Assembly: GCA_015068705.1 (NCBI GenBank)
Contig: SVJZ01000012.1
Location: 1 to 60,471 of the forward strand
Direction of reading: 5' to 3'
DNA length: 60,471 nucleotides
DNA from: Oscillospiraceae bacterium
Lineage (GTDB): Bacteria > Bacillota > Clostridia > UMGS1810
Below the pieces are notes generated by a model. The model saw only the letters and a program-made list of their open reading frames with translations, searched no databases and had not been told where the DNA came from. The number at the start of each line of letters is the position of its first letter. The stretch's first letter is position 1. Positions 6,639 to 13,724 of this stretch are shown here, piece after piece. A program made the translations under genes and the position numbers.

Positions 6639-7640
6639 ATGGCATTGTTTGAAAGCTATGAAAGAAGAATAGACAATATCAATAAAGTTCTGAATGCAAA
6701 CGGCATTTCCTCCATTGATGAGGCAAAGGCCATCTGCGATGAAAAGGGCATTGACCCGTATCAGATTACAAAAGATATCCAGCCCATCTGCTTTGAAAAT
6801 GCTGCTTGGGCATATGTGGTAGGCGCAGCAATCGCAATCAAACGTGGTTGCAAAACCGCTGCCGACGCTGCCGAGGTAATCGGTGAAGGCTTGCAGGCAT
6901 TCTGCATCGACGGTTCTGTTGCAGACGACCGTAAGGTTGGTCTGGGTCACGGTAACCTGGGTGCAATGTTGCTCCGCGAGGAAACCAAGTGTTTTGCATT
7001 CCTGGCAGGTCACGAATCCTTTGCAGCAGCAGAGGGTGCAATCGGTATTGCACGCACTGCAAACAAAGTTCGTAAAGAACCCCTCAAGGTTATCCTCAAT
7101 GGTCTGGGCAAGGATGCGGCACAGATTATCTCCCGTATCAATGGCTTTACCTATGTGCAGACCCAGTTTGACTATGCTACCGGTAAGGTAGAGGTTGTTC
7201 GTGAGGTTGCATACTCGGACGGCGAGCGTTCCAAGGTACGTTGCTATGGTGCAGACGATGTTCGTGAGGGTGTTGCAATCATGCACTTGGAGGGTGTGGA
7301 CGTCTCCATCACCGGTAACTCCACCAACCCCACTCGCTTCCAGCATCCCGTTGCAGGCACCTACAAAAAAGAGTGCGTACTGCAGGGTAAGAAATACTTC
7401 TCTGTTGCTTCGGGCGGCGGTACCGGACGTACCCTGCATCCCGATAACATGGCTGCAGGTCCTGCTTCCTACGGCATGACCGACACCATGGGCAGAATGC
7501 ATAGCGACGCTCAGTTTGCAGGTTCTTCTTCCGTTCCTGCTCACGTTGAAATGATGGGTCTCATCGGCGCAGGTAACAACCCCATGGTTGGTATGACCGT
7601 TGCTGTTGCTGTTGCAGTTCAGGAAGCAATGAACAAATAA
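6639..7640 (+). CDS. GGGtGRT family protein, function unknown
   Basis: A 333-residue protein named after its signature SGGGTGRT near residue 257, followed by a highly polar, glycine-rich end (MAAGPASYGMTDTMGRMHSD, then GLIGAGNNPMVGMTVAVAVA). Earlier segments include GHGNLGAMLLREETKCFAFLAG-like sequence near residues 106-127 and several cysteines (about 30, 52, 72, 91, 116) that could bind a metal cluster. There is no signal peptide or membrane segment. The ribosome site AAGGAGG precedes the ATG at good spacing, and the gene is surely co-transcribed with the NifU-like gene. The family is conserved but uncharacterised as far as I know; a cluster-dependent enzyme served by the scaffold partner is the simplest guess. 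Confidence 0.85.
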   Translation: MALFESYERRIDNINKVLNANGISSIDEAKAICDEKGIDPYQITKDIQPICFENAAWAYVVGAAIAIKRGCKTAADAAEVIGEGLQAFCIDGSVADDRKVGLGHGNLGAMLLREETKCFAFLAGHESFAAAEGAIGIARTANKVRKEPLKVILNGLGKDAAQIISRINGFTYVQTQFDYATGKVEVVREVAYSDGERSKVRCYGADDVREGVAIMHLEGVDVSITGNSTNPTRFQHPVAGTYKKECVLQGKKYFSVASGGGTGRTLHPDNMAAGPASYGMTDTMGRMHSDAQFAGSSSVPAHVEMMGLIGAGNNPMVGMTVAVAVAVQEAMNK

Positions 7641-7670
7641 GAAAATTGCAAGTTTTTTAATCTAATATTA

Positions 7671-7706
7671 AAGACTTCCGAATTTCGGTTCGGGAGTCTT
7701 TTTTTG
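7671..7706 (+). terminator. Terminator after the GGGtGRT gene
   Basis: A 12-bp stem (AAGACTTCCGAA with TTCGGGAGTCTT, one wobble) followed by eight T residues. Confidence 0.9.
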
Positions 7707-7793
7707 TCCACATTCAGTTTTTGTTCATAAAAATAACAAGAAGGAAAATGGGTGGAAAACGAAAGGAGAAAAAGCGAGTATGCCACAAGCCAA

Positions 7794-7830
7794 GCAACAA
7801 TTGTGCAAGAAAAAAGCAACATTAGTGCAA
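7794..7830 (+). promoter_or_regulatory. Candidate distal AraC operator pair
   Basis: GCAACAATTGTGCAA (7794-7808) and GCAACATTAGTGCAA (7816-7830) are direct repeats phased by 22 bp. They overlap the 3' end of the araC-like gene. The same motif, with the same 22-bp phasing, recurs in the divergent promoter at 8683-8719. Confidence 0.6.
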
Positions 7831-8625
7831 TTTCTTGTATTGTGTCGGCGAAACGCCCAATACCTTTTTGAATAATCTTGAAAAGTAATAAACATCCTTT
7901 ATTCCGACAAATTTTGCGATTTCGGTTACGGAATACTTTTCGAGCTTGATAAGCTCGGTTGACTTTCGTATTCTGTATTTTATAATGTATTGCTCAGGCG
8001 ACGAGCCGGTGTATTTTTTAAATATTCTGTAAAAATAAGTGCGTTCAAGGGACAAATATGCGGATACATCTTTGGCGGTTATTGCATTCATGTAATTGTA
8101 TTCTATATAGCGGATGCCTTTATCTACCTGCTCAACAGGTGAAAGGGAAGCGGAGGATGGGACTTTAGATAATGCAAAAAGACCGTCAAGAATATAGGAA
8201 TTAAGCTTTAACTGTGAGATGTTGTTCTTGTTTTCATCAATATAATTTAAGCAACTTGAAATAATAAGAGGGAATTCTCTGCCTTTAATGGATCTTGTGT
8301 ATCCGGTTATTCCTGCCATTTTAAGATATTCTGATGCTTTTTTTCCCGAAAAACCAATCCAGCAAAATGACCATGTATTATTTACATCAGGAGAATAGTA
8401 TGTGATAAGATCGTCCGGATAGATGACAAAAATATCTCCCTCTTTTATAAAATGTTTTTGCCCGTTTGCCTCGTAATATCCCGTTCCTTTTGTTACATAG
8501 TGGATAAGATGATATCTTCTGATGTGAGGAACGCAAACAAAATTTGTACAGCAATCTTCATATCCGCAGTTGATCATGTACAAATCAAGATTGTGTTTTT
8601 TTGTATTGAAAAACTCCTTGCGCAT
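7822..8625 (-). CDS. AraC-family transcriptional regulator
   Basis: The 267-residue protein has an N-terminal cupin-like ligand domain (IHYVTKGTGYYEANGQKHFIKEGDIFVIYPDD, roughly 40-75, a typical AraC_binding pattern) and a C-terminal pair of helix-turn-helix motifs (about 170-267: ITAKDVSAYLSLERTYFYRIFKKYTG, then SVTEIAKFVGIKDVYYFSRLFKKVLG). It is divergent from an epimerase-kinase-aldolase operon and is the likely activator, with a sugar as probable ligand. Operator-like direct repeats flank the gene on both sides. The start at 8625 follows AAGGAG. By eye the gene is more AT-rich and uses more ATA and AAT codons than neighbours, so the island may be acquired. Confidence 0.9.
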   Translation of the reverse strand: MRKEFFNTKKHNLDLYMINCGYEDCCTNFVCVPHIRRYHLIHYVTKGTGYYEANGQKHFIKEGDIFVIYPDDLITYYSPDVNNTWSFCWIGFSGKKASEYLKMAGITGYTRSIKGREFPLIISSCLNYIDENKNNISQLKLNSYILDGLFALSKVPSSASLSPVEQVDKGIRYIEYNYMNAITAKDVSAYLSLERTYFYRIFKKYTGSSPEQYIIKYRIRKSTELIKLEKYSVTEIAKFVGIKDVYYFSRLFKKVLGVSPTQYKKLH

Positions 8626-8682
8626 AGCGAAACTCCTTTGATTTATCGATGGATTTAATTATACCATGTATGTCCAAAAAAA

Positions 8683-8747
8683 GCAACAATTATGCAAATA
8701 ATTGACAACAATGATGTATTGTAAACAGGTAAATTTCAATGTATAAA
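8683..8747 (+). promoter_or_regulatory. Promoter with AraC operator pair for the ketose operon
   Basis: GCAACAATTATGCAA (8683-8697) and a weaker copy ACAACAATGATGTAT (8705-8719, 11 of 15 matches) are exactly 22 bp apart. The second abuts and overlaps by one base a -35 box TTGTAA (8719-8724), which has a 17-bp spacer to TATAAA (8742-8747). This is the geometry of an AraC-type activator contacting RNA polymerase. Confidence 0.6.
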
Positions 8748-8807
8748 TAAGTTGAATAAGAAAATTCGGTGTAGCTTAAAGTTTTTAACAGAAGGGAAGG
8801 GATCAAG

Positions 8808-9680
8808 ATGAAATTCGGAACGTTGTATGCATATTGGACACGCGAGTGGACAGGGGATTACAAGTATTTTGCAAAAAAAGTTTCAGATATTGGGTTCGAT
8901 ATTCTTGAAATATCAGCAGGCGATTTGCTTGCCATGACAGATGCCGAGGTGGACGAATTAAAAGCCATATCAAAAGGCTTGGGGATAGAAATCACCTCAA
9001 ACATAGGTCCTGCAAAGAAATATGATGTGGCATCATCCGATAAGCATGTTAGAGAGGCGGGAATCAAATTTTTAAGCGATATCATGAAAAAAATGGATAG
9101 GCTAGATTCGAGGGCGATTGTCGGGGTAATGTATACCTATTGGCCGAACGACTTTACCGACCTTGACAAGGATGCTGCATGGAGCAGGGGAGTTGAGAGT
9201 GTAAAACGTCTGGGTAAGATTGCTTCGGCATTAGGGATCGACTATTGCCTAGAGGTTGTAAACCGGTATGAAACACATATATTAAATACTGCTGAGGAGG
9301 GTGTAAGGTACTGCAAGGATGTCGACTGCGATAGCGTAAAGCTTTTACTTGATACATTCCATATGAATATCGAGGAGGATAATTTGGCCAAGGCAATTAG
9401 AACGGCCGGATCATATCTTGGTCACGTTCATGTCGGCGAAGGAAACAGGAAATTGCCCGGAGAGGGGCATTTGCCGTGGAAGGAAATCGGTGCGGCGTTA
9501 AATGAAATTGGTTTTGCGAAGGGCGTTGTTATGGAGCCGTTTGTTACGATGGGAGGAAAAGTAGGCGAGGATATTAAGGTGTGGAGAGATTTGTCGGGCG
9601 GTACTACTGCCGAAAAAATGGATGAAGACATCAAAAAATCGCTTCAATTTCTTAAAAGCACCTTTGGAGGTAACATATGA
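8808..9680 (+). CDS. Ketose 3-epimerase (D-tagatose/D-psicose 3-epimerase family)
   Basis: The 290-residue TIM-barrel protein belongs to the AP-endonuclease-2 superfamily. Residues E149 (CLEVVNRYE), D182 (LLDTFHMN), H208 (GHVHVGEGNR), R214 and E243 (VVMEPF) keep exactly the spacing of the metal and substrate ligands of Pseudomonas cichorii D-tagatose 3-epimerase (E152, D185, H211, R217, E246). It should therefore epimerise C3 of a free keto-hexose such as D-psicose, D-tagatose or L-ribulose, using a divalent metal. The start follows GAAGGGAAGGG. It is the first gene of a three-gene operon and overlaps the next start by four bases. The exact sugar is not predictable. Confidence 0.85.
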   Translation: MKFGTLYAYWTREWTGDYKYFAKKVSDIGFDILEISAGDLLAMTDAEVDELKAISKGLGIEITSNIGPAKKYDVASSDKHVREAGIKFLSDIMKKMDRLDSRAIVGVMYTYWPNDFTDLDKDAAWSRGVESVKRLGKIASALGIDYCLEVVNRYETHILNTAEEGVRYCKDVDCDSVKLLLDTFHMNIEEDNLAKAIRTAGSYLGHVHVGEGNRKLPGEGHLPWKEIGAALNEIGFAKGVVMEPFVTMGGKVGEDIKVWRDLSGGTTAEKMDEDIKKSLQFLKSTFGGNI

Positions 9681-10603
9681 TTTGGACGATGGGAGAGATC
9701 ATTGTTGAGATAATGCGAAATACCGAAAATGCGCCCCTTGATAGGCCGGGTGTGTTTTTAGGACCTTTCCCGAGTGGTGCGCCTGCCATTTTTGCAGATA
9801 CAGTTGCAAGAATGGGACACCGCGCCGGAATCATAGGCGGTGTGGGTAATGATGATTTTGGGAAATGCCTGATGGAACGACTTGAAAAGGATGGGGTCGA
9901 TTGCAGCCATATTATGCGGACAGAGGCGGCGTCCACTGGCTGTGCATTTGTTACATATTTTGATGATGGTTCAAGAAAATTCATCTACCATATCGGCGAT
10001 TCGGCGGCGGGAATGGCAAAATGTCCAGATGAGGAAAGCATACCGGAGGCGAGCTATTTTCATGTTATGGGATGTTCCCTTATGTCAAATGCGGCGTTTG
10101 GAAATGAAATTATAAAATCTATGAGGTTGTTTAAGTGCAAGGGGGCAAAGGTCAGCTTTGACCCGAATATAAGACCAGAACTTTTGGGAAATGTACAATT
10201 AACGAAGGAAGTAATGTCGGTTGCAAATGTATTGCTTCCTGGTGTTTCCGAACTTTTGACCATCAGCGGCAAGGATACGGTTGCGGATGCTGTCAAAGCT
10301 TGTTTTGAAAATGAAAATCTTGAAATAATAGCACTCAAAAACGGTGCAAAGGGCTGTAAAATATTTACACGCGATGATTATTTTGAAATGGGCACTTATC
10401 AGGTTGAGGCAGTTGACGCAACCGGTGCAGGCGATTCGTTTGACGCGGCATTTTTGTGCGGACTTTGCGACGGAAAGACAATTGTGGAAAGTGCCGGACA
10501 GGCAAGTGCGGCGGCGGCATTGAATACGGCGGCTTTTGGGCCTATGGAGGGAAAAATTAGCATAGAAGCGGTAAAAGAGATCATGCGGACGGGGGAAAAG
10601 TGA
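9677..10603 (+). CDS. PfkB-family carbohydrate kinase
   Basis: The 308-residue ribokinase-like kinase has the N-terminal glycine-rich substrate lid region (GPFPSGAPAIFADTVARMG about 29-47, GGVGNDDFG about 54-62) and the C-terminal ATP and anion-hole motif DATGAGDSF (247-255), with Asp253 the catalytic base. The start overlaps the epimerase stop in an ATGA, and the stop touches the aldolase start, so the three genes are translationally coupled. It probably phosphorylates the ketose delivered by the epimerase, giving a ketose 1- or 6-phosphate. An IolC-like deoxygluconokinase role is an alternative. Confidence 0.88.
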   Translation: MIWTMGEIIVEIMRNTENAPLDRPGVFLGPFPSGAPAIFADTVARMGHRAGIIGGVGNDDFGKCLMERLEKDGVDCSHIMRTEAASTGCAFVTYFDDGSRKFIYHIGDSAAGMAKCPDEESIPEASYFHVMGCSLMSNAAFGNEIIKSMRLFKCKGAKVSFDPNIRPELLGNVQLTKEVMSVANVLLPGVSELLTISGKDTVADAVKACFENENLEIIALKNGAKGCKIFTRDDYFEMGTYQVEAVDATGAGDSFDAAFLCGLCDGKTIVESAGQASAAAALNTAAFGPMEGKISIEAVKEIMRTGEK

Positions 10604-11445
10604 TGTATGTATCAAGTGTTGAACTGGTAAAAAAAGCGCTGGCGGGACGGTATGCAGTTCCTGCATTTAATGCAGAGAATCTGGAAATGGTGCAAGCCAT
10701 TATTTTGGCTGCGGAAGAAGAAAAGTCGCCCGTTATTATTCAGACAACACCACCCACTGTAAAATATCTTACTGCAGACCAGGCGTATGCGATGGTGTAT
10801 GCAATGGCCAAAAACTCCCCTGTTCCTATTGCACTGCATCTTGATCACTGTCCGGTTTTCGGGGATGTAATGCAGGCAATAAGAGCGGGGTATTCGTCGG
10901 TTATGTTTGACGGGTCAAACATGTCGTTTGAGGATAATATTGCCATTTCACGTAAGGTTGTAGAAACGGCTAGACCGATGGGAGTAACGGTGGAGGCAGA
11001 ATTGGGAACCTTGGGCGGTAAGGAGGATAATTTGGAAGAGTGTGAAACCATATACACAGATCCTGTACAGGCGCAGGAATTTGTTGAGAAAACAAAGGTG
11101 GACATGCTTGCAGTTGCAATTGGCACGGTGCACGGATTTTATAAGGGTGAGCCAAAACTCGATTTTGACAGAATTAAAAAAATCGCAATGTTAACCGAGG
11201 TGCCACTTGTTCTTCACGGCGGTTCTGGTATACCGGATGAAAGTGTGAAAAAGGCAATTTCGCTTGGTATGTGTAAGGTTAATTTTGCAACCGAGCTTCG
11301 TGCAGCCGCAACAAAGGGAGTCAGACGCGTGCTTGAGGATGTGGATGTAATTGATCCTAAAAAGTATATGGGTCAAGCAAGAGCCGAGGTAGCAAAGCTT
11401 TGCAAAGAAAAAATCAGGATATGCAGTTCTGTTAATAAAGCGTGA
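10603..11445 (+). CDS. Class II fructose-bisphosphate aldolase family protein
   Basis: The 280-residue zinc aldolase of the FbaA/GatY/IolJ group has AFNAENLE (21-28), zinc ligands in HLDHC (D81 catalytic, H82), TVHG (H177), LHGGSG (H205) and phosphate-site KVNFATE (225-231). It should cleave a phosphorylated ketose to dihydroxyacetone phosphate plus an aldehyde. The operon gives only one kinase, so either the kinase product is cleaved as a monophosphate, as IolJ does, or a second phosphate is added by a kinase elsewhere such as the pfkA at 4.6 kb. The ATG at 10603 shares a base with the previous stop; the GTG at 10600 is the less likely start. Confidence 0.88.
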   Translation: MYVSSVELVKKALAGRYAVPAFNAENLEMVQAIILAAEEEKSPVIIQTTPPTVKYLTADQAYAMVYAMAKNSPVPIALHLDHCPVFGDVMQAIRAGYSSVMFDGSNMSFEDNIAISRKVVETARPMGVTVEAELGTLGGKEDNLEECETIYTDPVQAQEFVEKTKVDMLAVAIGTVHGFYKGEPKLDFDRIKKIAMLTEVPLVLHGGSGIPDESVKKAISLGMCKVNFATELRAAATKGVRRVLEDVDVIDPKKYMGQARAEVAKLCKEKIRICSSVNKA

Positions 11446-11515
11446 TTAAAGGCGTCTTTTTCTGCAGTTTCGGCAGCCATTCAGGAGACAATAAATAAGA
11501 TATTTATAATCAAAA

Positions 11516-11548
11516 ATGGATTTGGGCAAAGACTCAAATCCGTTTTTT
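11516..11548 (+). terminator. Terminator of the ketose operon
   Basis: GGATTTGGG pairs with CTCAAATCC (one wobble), followed by six T residues. Confidence 0.85.
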
Positions 11549-11628
11549 GCTTGCTGCCGTTCACAATTACCTCACCCGTATCATATGATGTTAATGGAAG
11601 TAAGCGATATTTTTAGGAGGTAATCAGT

Positions 11629-12483
11629 ATGAGCGACAGAACTTCCAACGGCTGCAACCCATGCAACGGCGGCAGCGGACGTGGCTCGGACGGTGTTTGC
11701 ATACAGACCAATAAGGTGTATGACTCCTGCCGGGACAAAGAATGCATTGAAAACATCAGAGTGTACCTGACCGAAACGGGACAGCAGATTGTGGACCGTG
11801 CCATCAATGTCAAGTGCAGAAAAAGCGAAATCATCTGGGTGTATACCGATGTAGAGCCGGTACCGTTCAATAAGGGGTATTACACGGTGGATTTGAAATT
11901 CTTCTTCCGTATTACCCTGGACGTATTCTGCGGTATCGGACGTCCCACCACGGTGGAAGGACTTGCAACCTTCGATAAAAAGGTTATCCTGTTTGGTTCG
12001 GAGGGCAATGCCAAGGTATTCACCGCGCGCTATAAGTTTGACGATGTGGACACCCAGATGTGGCAAAAGACCAACCTGCCCAAAGCACAGGTTGAGGTGG
12101 TTGACCCCATCTGCCTGGCGGCAAAACTGGTAGAACCCAGCGAATGTTGCTGTTGCTGCGGCGAGTGTGATGTCAACTCGGTGCCCGAGTGTGTTTGCAA
12201 GGTGTTTGATGACATCCTGGTAGATAACAGCGATTGTAAGCAGGTATACGTTACAGTGGGTCTGTTTACCATTGTCCGTCTGGAACGTGAGGTTCAGTTG
12301 CGCATTCCGGTGATTGATTTCTGCATCCCCGAGAATGAATGCATTGCCTCCACCGACAGTAACCCCTGTGATCTGTTTGAAAAACTTCGTTTCCCTGTGG
12401 ATGAATTCTTCCCGCCCGAGCGCGACCATTTTGATGGCATCGGCGCGGCAGAGCGCATCGCAGATGAGTGCTGCTGCGATTAA
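11629..12483 (+). CDS. Cysteine-rich protein, possible spore-surface protein
   Basis: A 284-residue protein with about 26 cysteines, including a run of five (ECCCCCGEC) near residue 165 and terminal CCCD. It has no signal peptide or membrane segment. Other visible features are DSCRDKECIENIRVYL near residue 32, a strand-rich middle (WVYTDVEPVPFNKGYYTVDLK) and EVQLRIPVIDFCIPENEC near residue 224. From memory this resembles conserved clostridial cysteine-rich proteins, of which CsxA of the Clostridium exosporium is the best-known type; I cannot verify that match. Cross-linked, self-assembling spore layers are rich in such proteins. The gene is monocistronic with AGGAGG upstream and its own terminator. 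Function is otherwise unknown. Confidence 0.5.
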   Translation: MSDRTSNGCNPCNGGSGRGSDGVCIQTNKVYDSCRDKECIENIRVYLTETGQQIVDRAINVKCRKSEIIWVYTDVEPVPFNKGYYTVDLKFFFRITLDVFCGIGRPTTVEGLATFDKKVILFGSEGNAKVFTARYKFDDVDTQMWQKTNLPKAQVEVVDPICLAAKLVEPSECCCCCGECDVNSVPECVCKVFDDILVDNSDCKQVYVTVGLFTIVRLEREVQLRIPVIDFCIPENECIASTDSNPCDLFEKLRFPVDEFFPPERDHFDGIGAAERIADECCCD

Positions 12484-12497
12484 AATTGCACACGCCA

Positions 12498-12531
12498 AAC
12501 ACCGTCCACCAAAAGTGGGCGGTGTTTTTTT
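12498..12531 (+). terminator. Terminator after the cysteine-rich gene
   Basis: Stem AACACCGTCCAC with GTGGGCGGTGTT, then a T run. Confidence 0.9.
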
Positions 12532-12591
12532 GTCCAACCGATTGCAAATCAAAGAAAAATGTGGTATGATGTACCGGATAGAGGTGATAAT

Positions 12592-13689
12592 ATGGATTTT
12601 TTTAAAAACAAAAACACGATACCTGATATTTCTCCTGAGAAACTTTTGGGGCGTCCGCCTGTTCGGGTGGATACCGGCGTACTGCGTGGATATATCAGTG
12701 GAAAAACCGTTCTGGTAACCGGTGGCGGCGGTTCCATCGGCTCGGAGCTGTGTCGCCAGCTTGCCCGTCTGTCCCCCCGTTGCCTGGTGATACTGGATAA
12801 TTATGAAAATGGCGCATATGATTTGTACCACGAATTGCGCCAGGACACCTCCTGTTCCAATATTGCAGTGGAAATCGCCACCATCCGCGATCTTCCGAGA
12901 TTGCGGTGCGTGTTTGCTACCTATCGCCCCGAACTGGTGTTTCATGCCGCGGCGCACAAGCACGTTCCGCTCATGGAGCACAACCCGGAGGAGGCGGTAA
13001 AGAATAACGTTATGGGCACGCAAAATGTATTACAGTGCGCAGTGGAAATGGGCACACAAAAATTTGTGCTCATATCCACCGATAAGGCAGTCAACCCCAC
13101 CTCGGTGATGGGGGCAACCAAGCGTCTTTGCGAAATGCTGGTACAGGAGTATGATGCAAACTGTCAGACCATCTGCACTTCGGTGCGGTTTGGCAATGTT
13201 TTGGGAAGCAACGGCTCTGTTGTACCACTTTTTGAACGGCAGATTGCATCGGGCGGTCCGGTTACGGTAACAGATCGGCAGGCAACCCGTTATTTCATGA
13301 CGGTGCCCGAGGCGGTTGGGCTGGTCCTACAAGCAGGAGCGATTGCGCAGGGTGGTGAGGTTTTTGCGCTCGATATGGGTGCACCGGTTTGTATCTACGA
13401 TGTCGCTGTACGCATGATTGAAATGTCCGGACTTCGCCTGAATAGGGATGTTTCCATTGTAGAAACCGGGCTTCGCCCCGGAGAGAAACTACACGAAGAA
13501 GTATGTTCGGTCGGTGAGGATTTTAAGCAAACCTCTCACCAACGTATTTTCTGTGCAAAACCAAAAACCAATCAGAATTCTGCCATGGGGCAGCAGTTGG
13601 AAGAGATGTATATCGCGGCAAAAATCGGTGATACCGATAAAATGTTGCGCGCACTTACCAAACTGGTTCCCGAATACCGCAGGAGTTAA
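12592..13689 (+). CDS. UDP-GlcNAc 4,6-dehydratase-like (soluble CapD/PglF family)
   Basis: The 365-residue SDR-type protein starts the NAD-binding domain with VLVTGGGGSIGSELCRQL near residue 39. STDKAVNPTSVMGATKR, near residue 161, is the characteristic motif of polysaccharide-biosynthesis NDP-sugar dehydratases such as CapD, PglF and FlaA1. RYFMTVPEA, typical of the substrate-closing region, follows near residue 231. Long members carry four membrane helices before this domain; here they are missing and only a short leader precedes it. It should convert a UDP-HexNAc to a 4-keto-6-deoxy sugar for glycan or surface modification. The ATG at 12592 follows GAGGTG. No glycosyltransferase or aminotransferase partner is adjacent. 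Confidence 0.85.
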   Translation: MDFFKNKNTIPDISPEKLLGRPPVRVDTGVLRGYISGKTVLVTGGGGSIGSELCRQLARLSPRCLVILDNYENGAYDLYHELRQDTSCSNIAVEIATIRDLPRLRCVFATYRPELVFHAAAHKHVPLMEHNPEEAVKNNVMGTQNVLQCAVEMGTQKFVLISTDKAVNPTSVMGATKRLCEMLVQEYDANCQTICTSVRFGNVLGSNGSVVPLFERQIASGGPVTVTDRQATRYFMTVPEAVGLVLQAGAIAQGGEVFALDMGAPVCIYDVAVRMIEMSGLRLNRDVSIVETGLRPGEKLHEEVCSVGEDFKQTSHQRIFCAKPKTNQNSAMGQQLEEMYIAAKIGDTDKMLRALTKLVPEYRRS

Positions 13690-13691
13690 AG

Positions 13692-13724
13692 AAAAGACTT
13701 TCCCCGAAAGGGAAAGTCTTTTTT
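13692..13724. terminator. Bidirectional terminator
   Basis: AAAAGACTTTCCC pairs with GGGAAAGTCTTTT between two convergent genes, with T runs on both strands. Confidence 0.9.

Noticed and set aside
6618-7544. Long open frame on the minus strand opposite the GGGtGRT gene
   Set aside because: Cys/His-rich composition and full overlap with a strongly supported gene mark it as a shadow frame of biased codons.
11581-13023. 480-codon open frame on the minus strand
   Set aside because: It runs antisense through two supported genes and a terminator, has no ribosome site and no recognisable domain.
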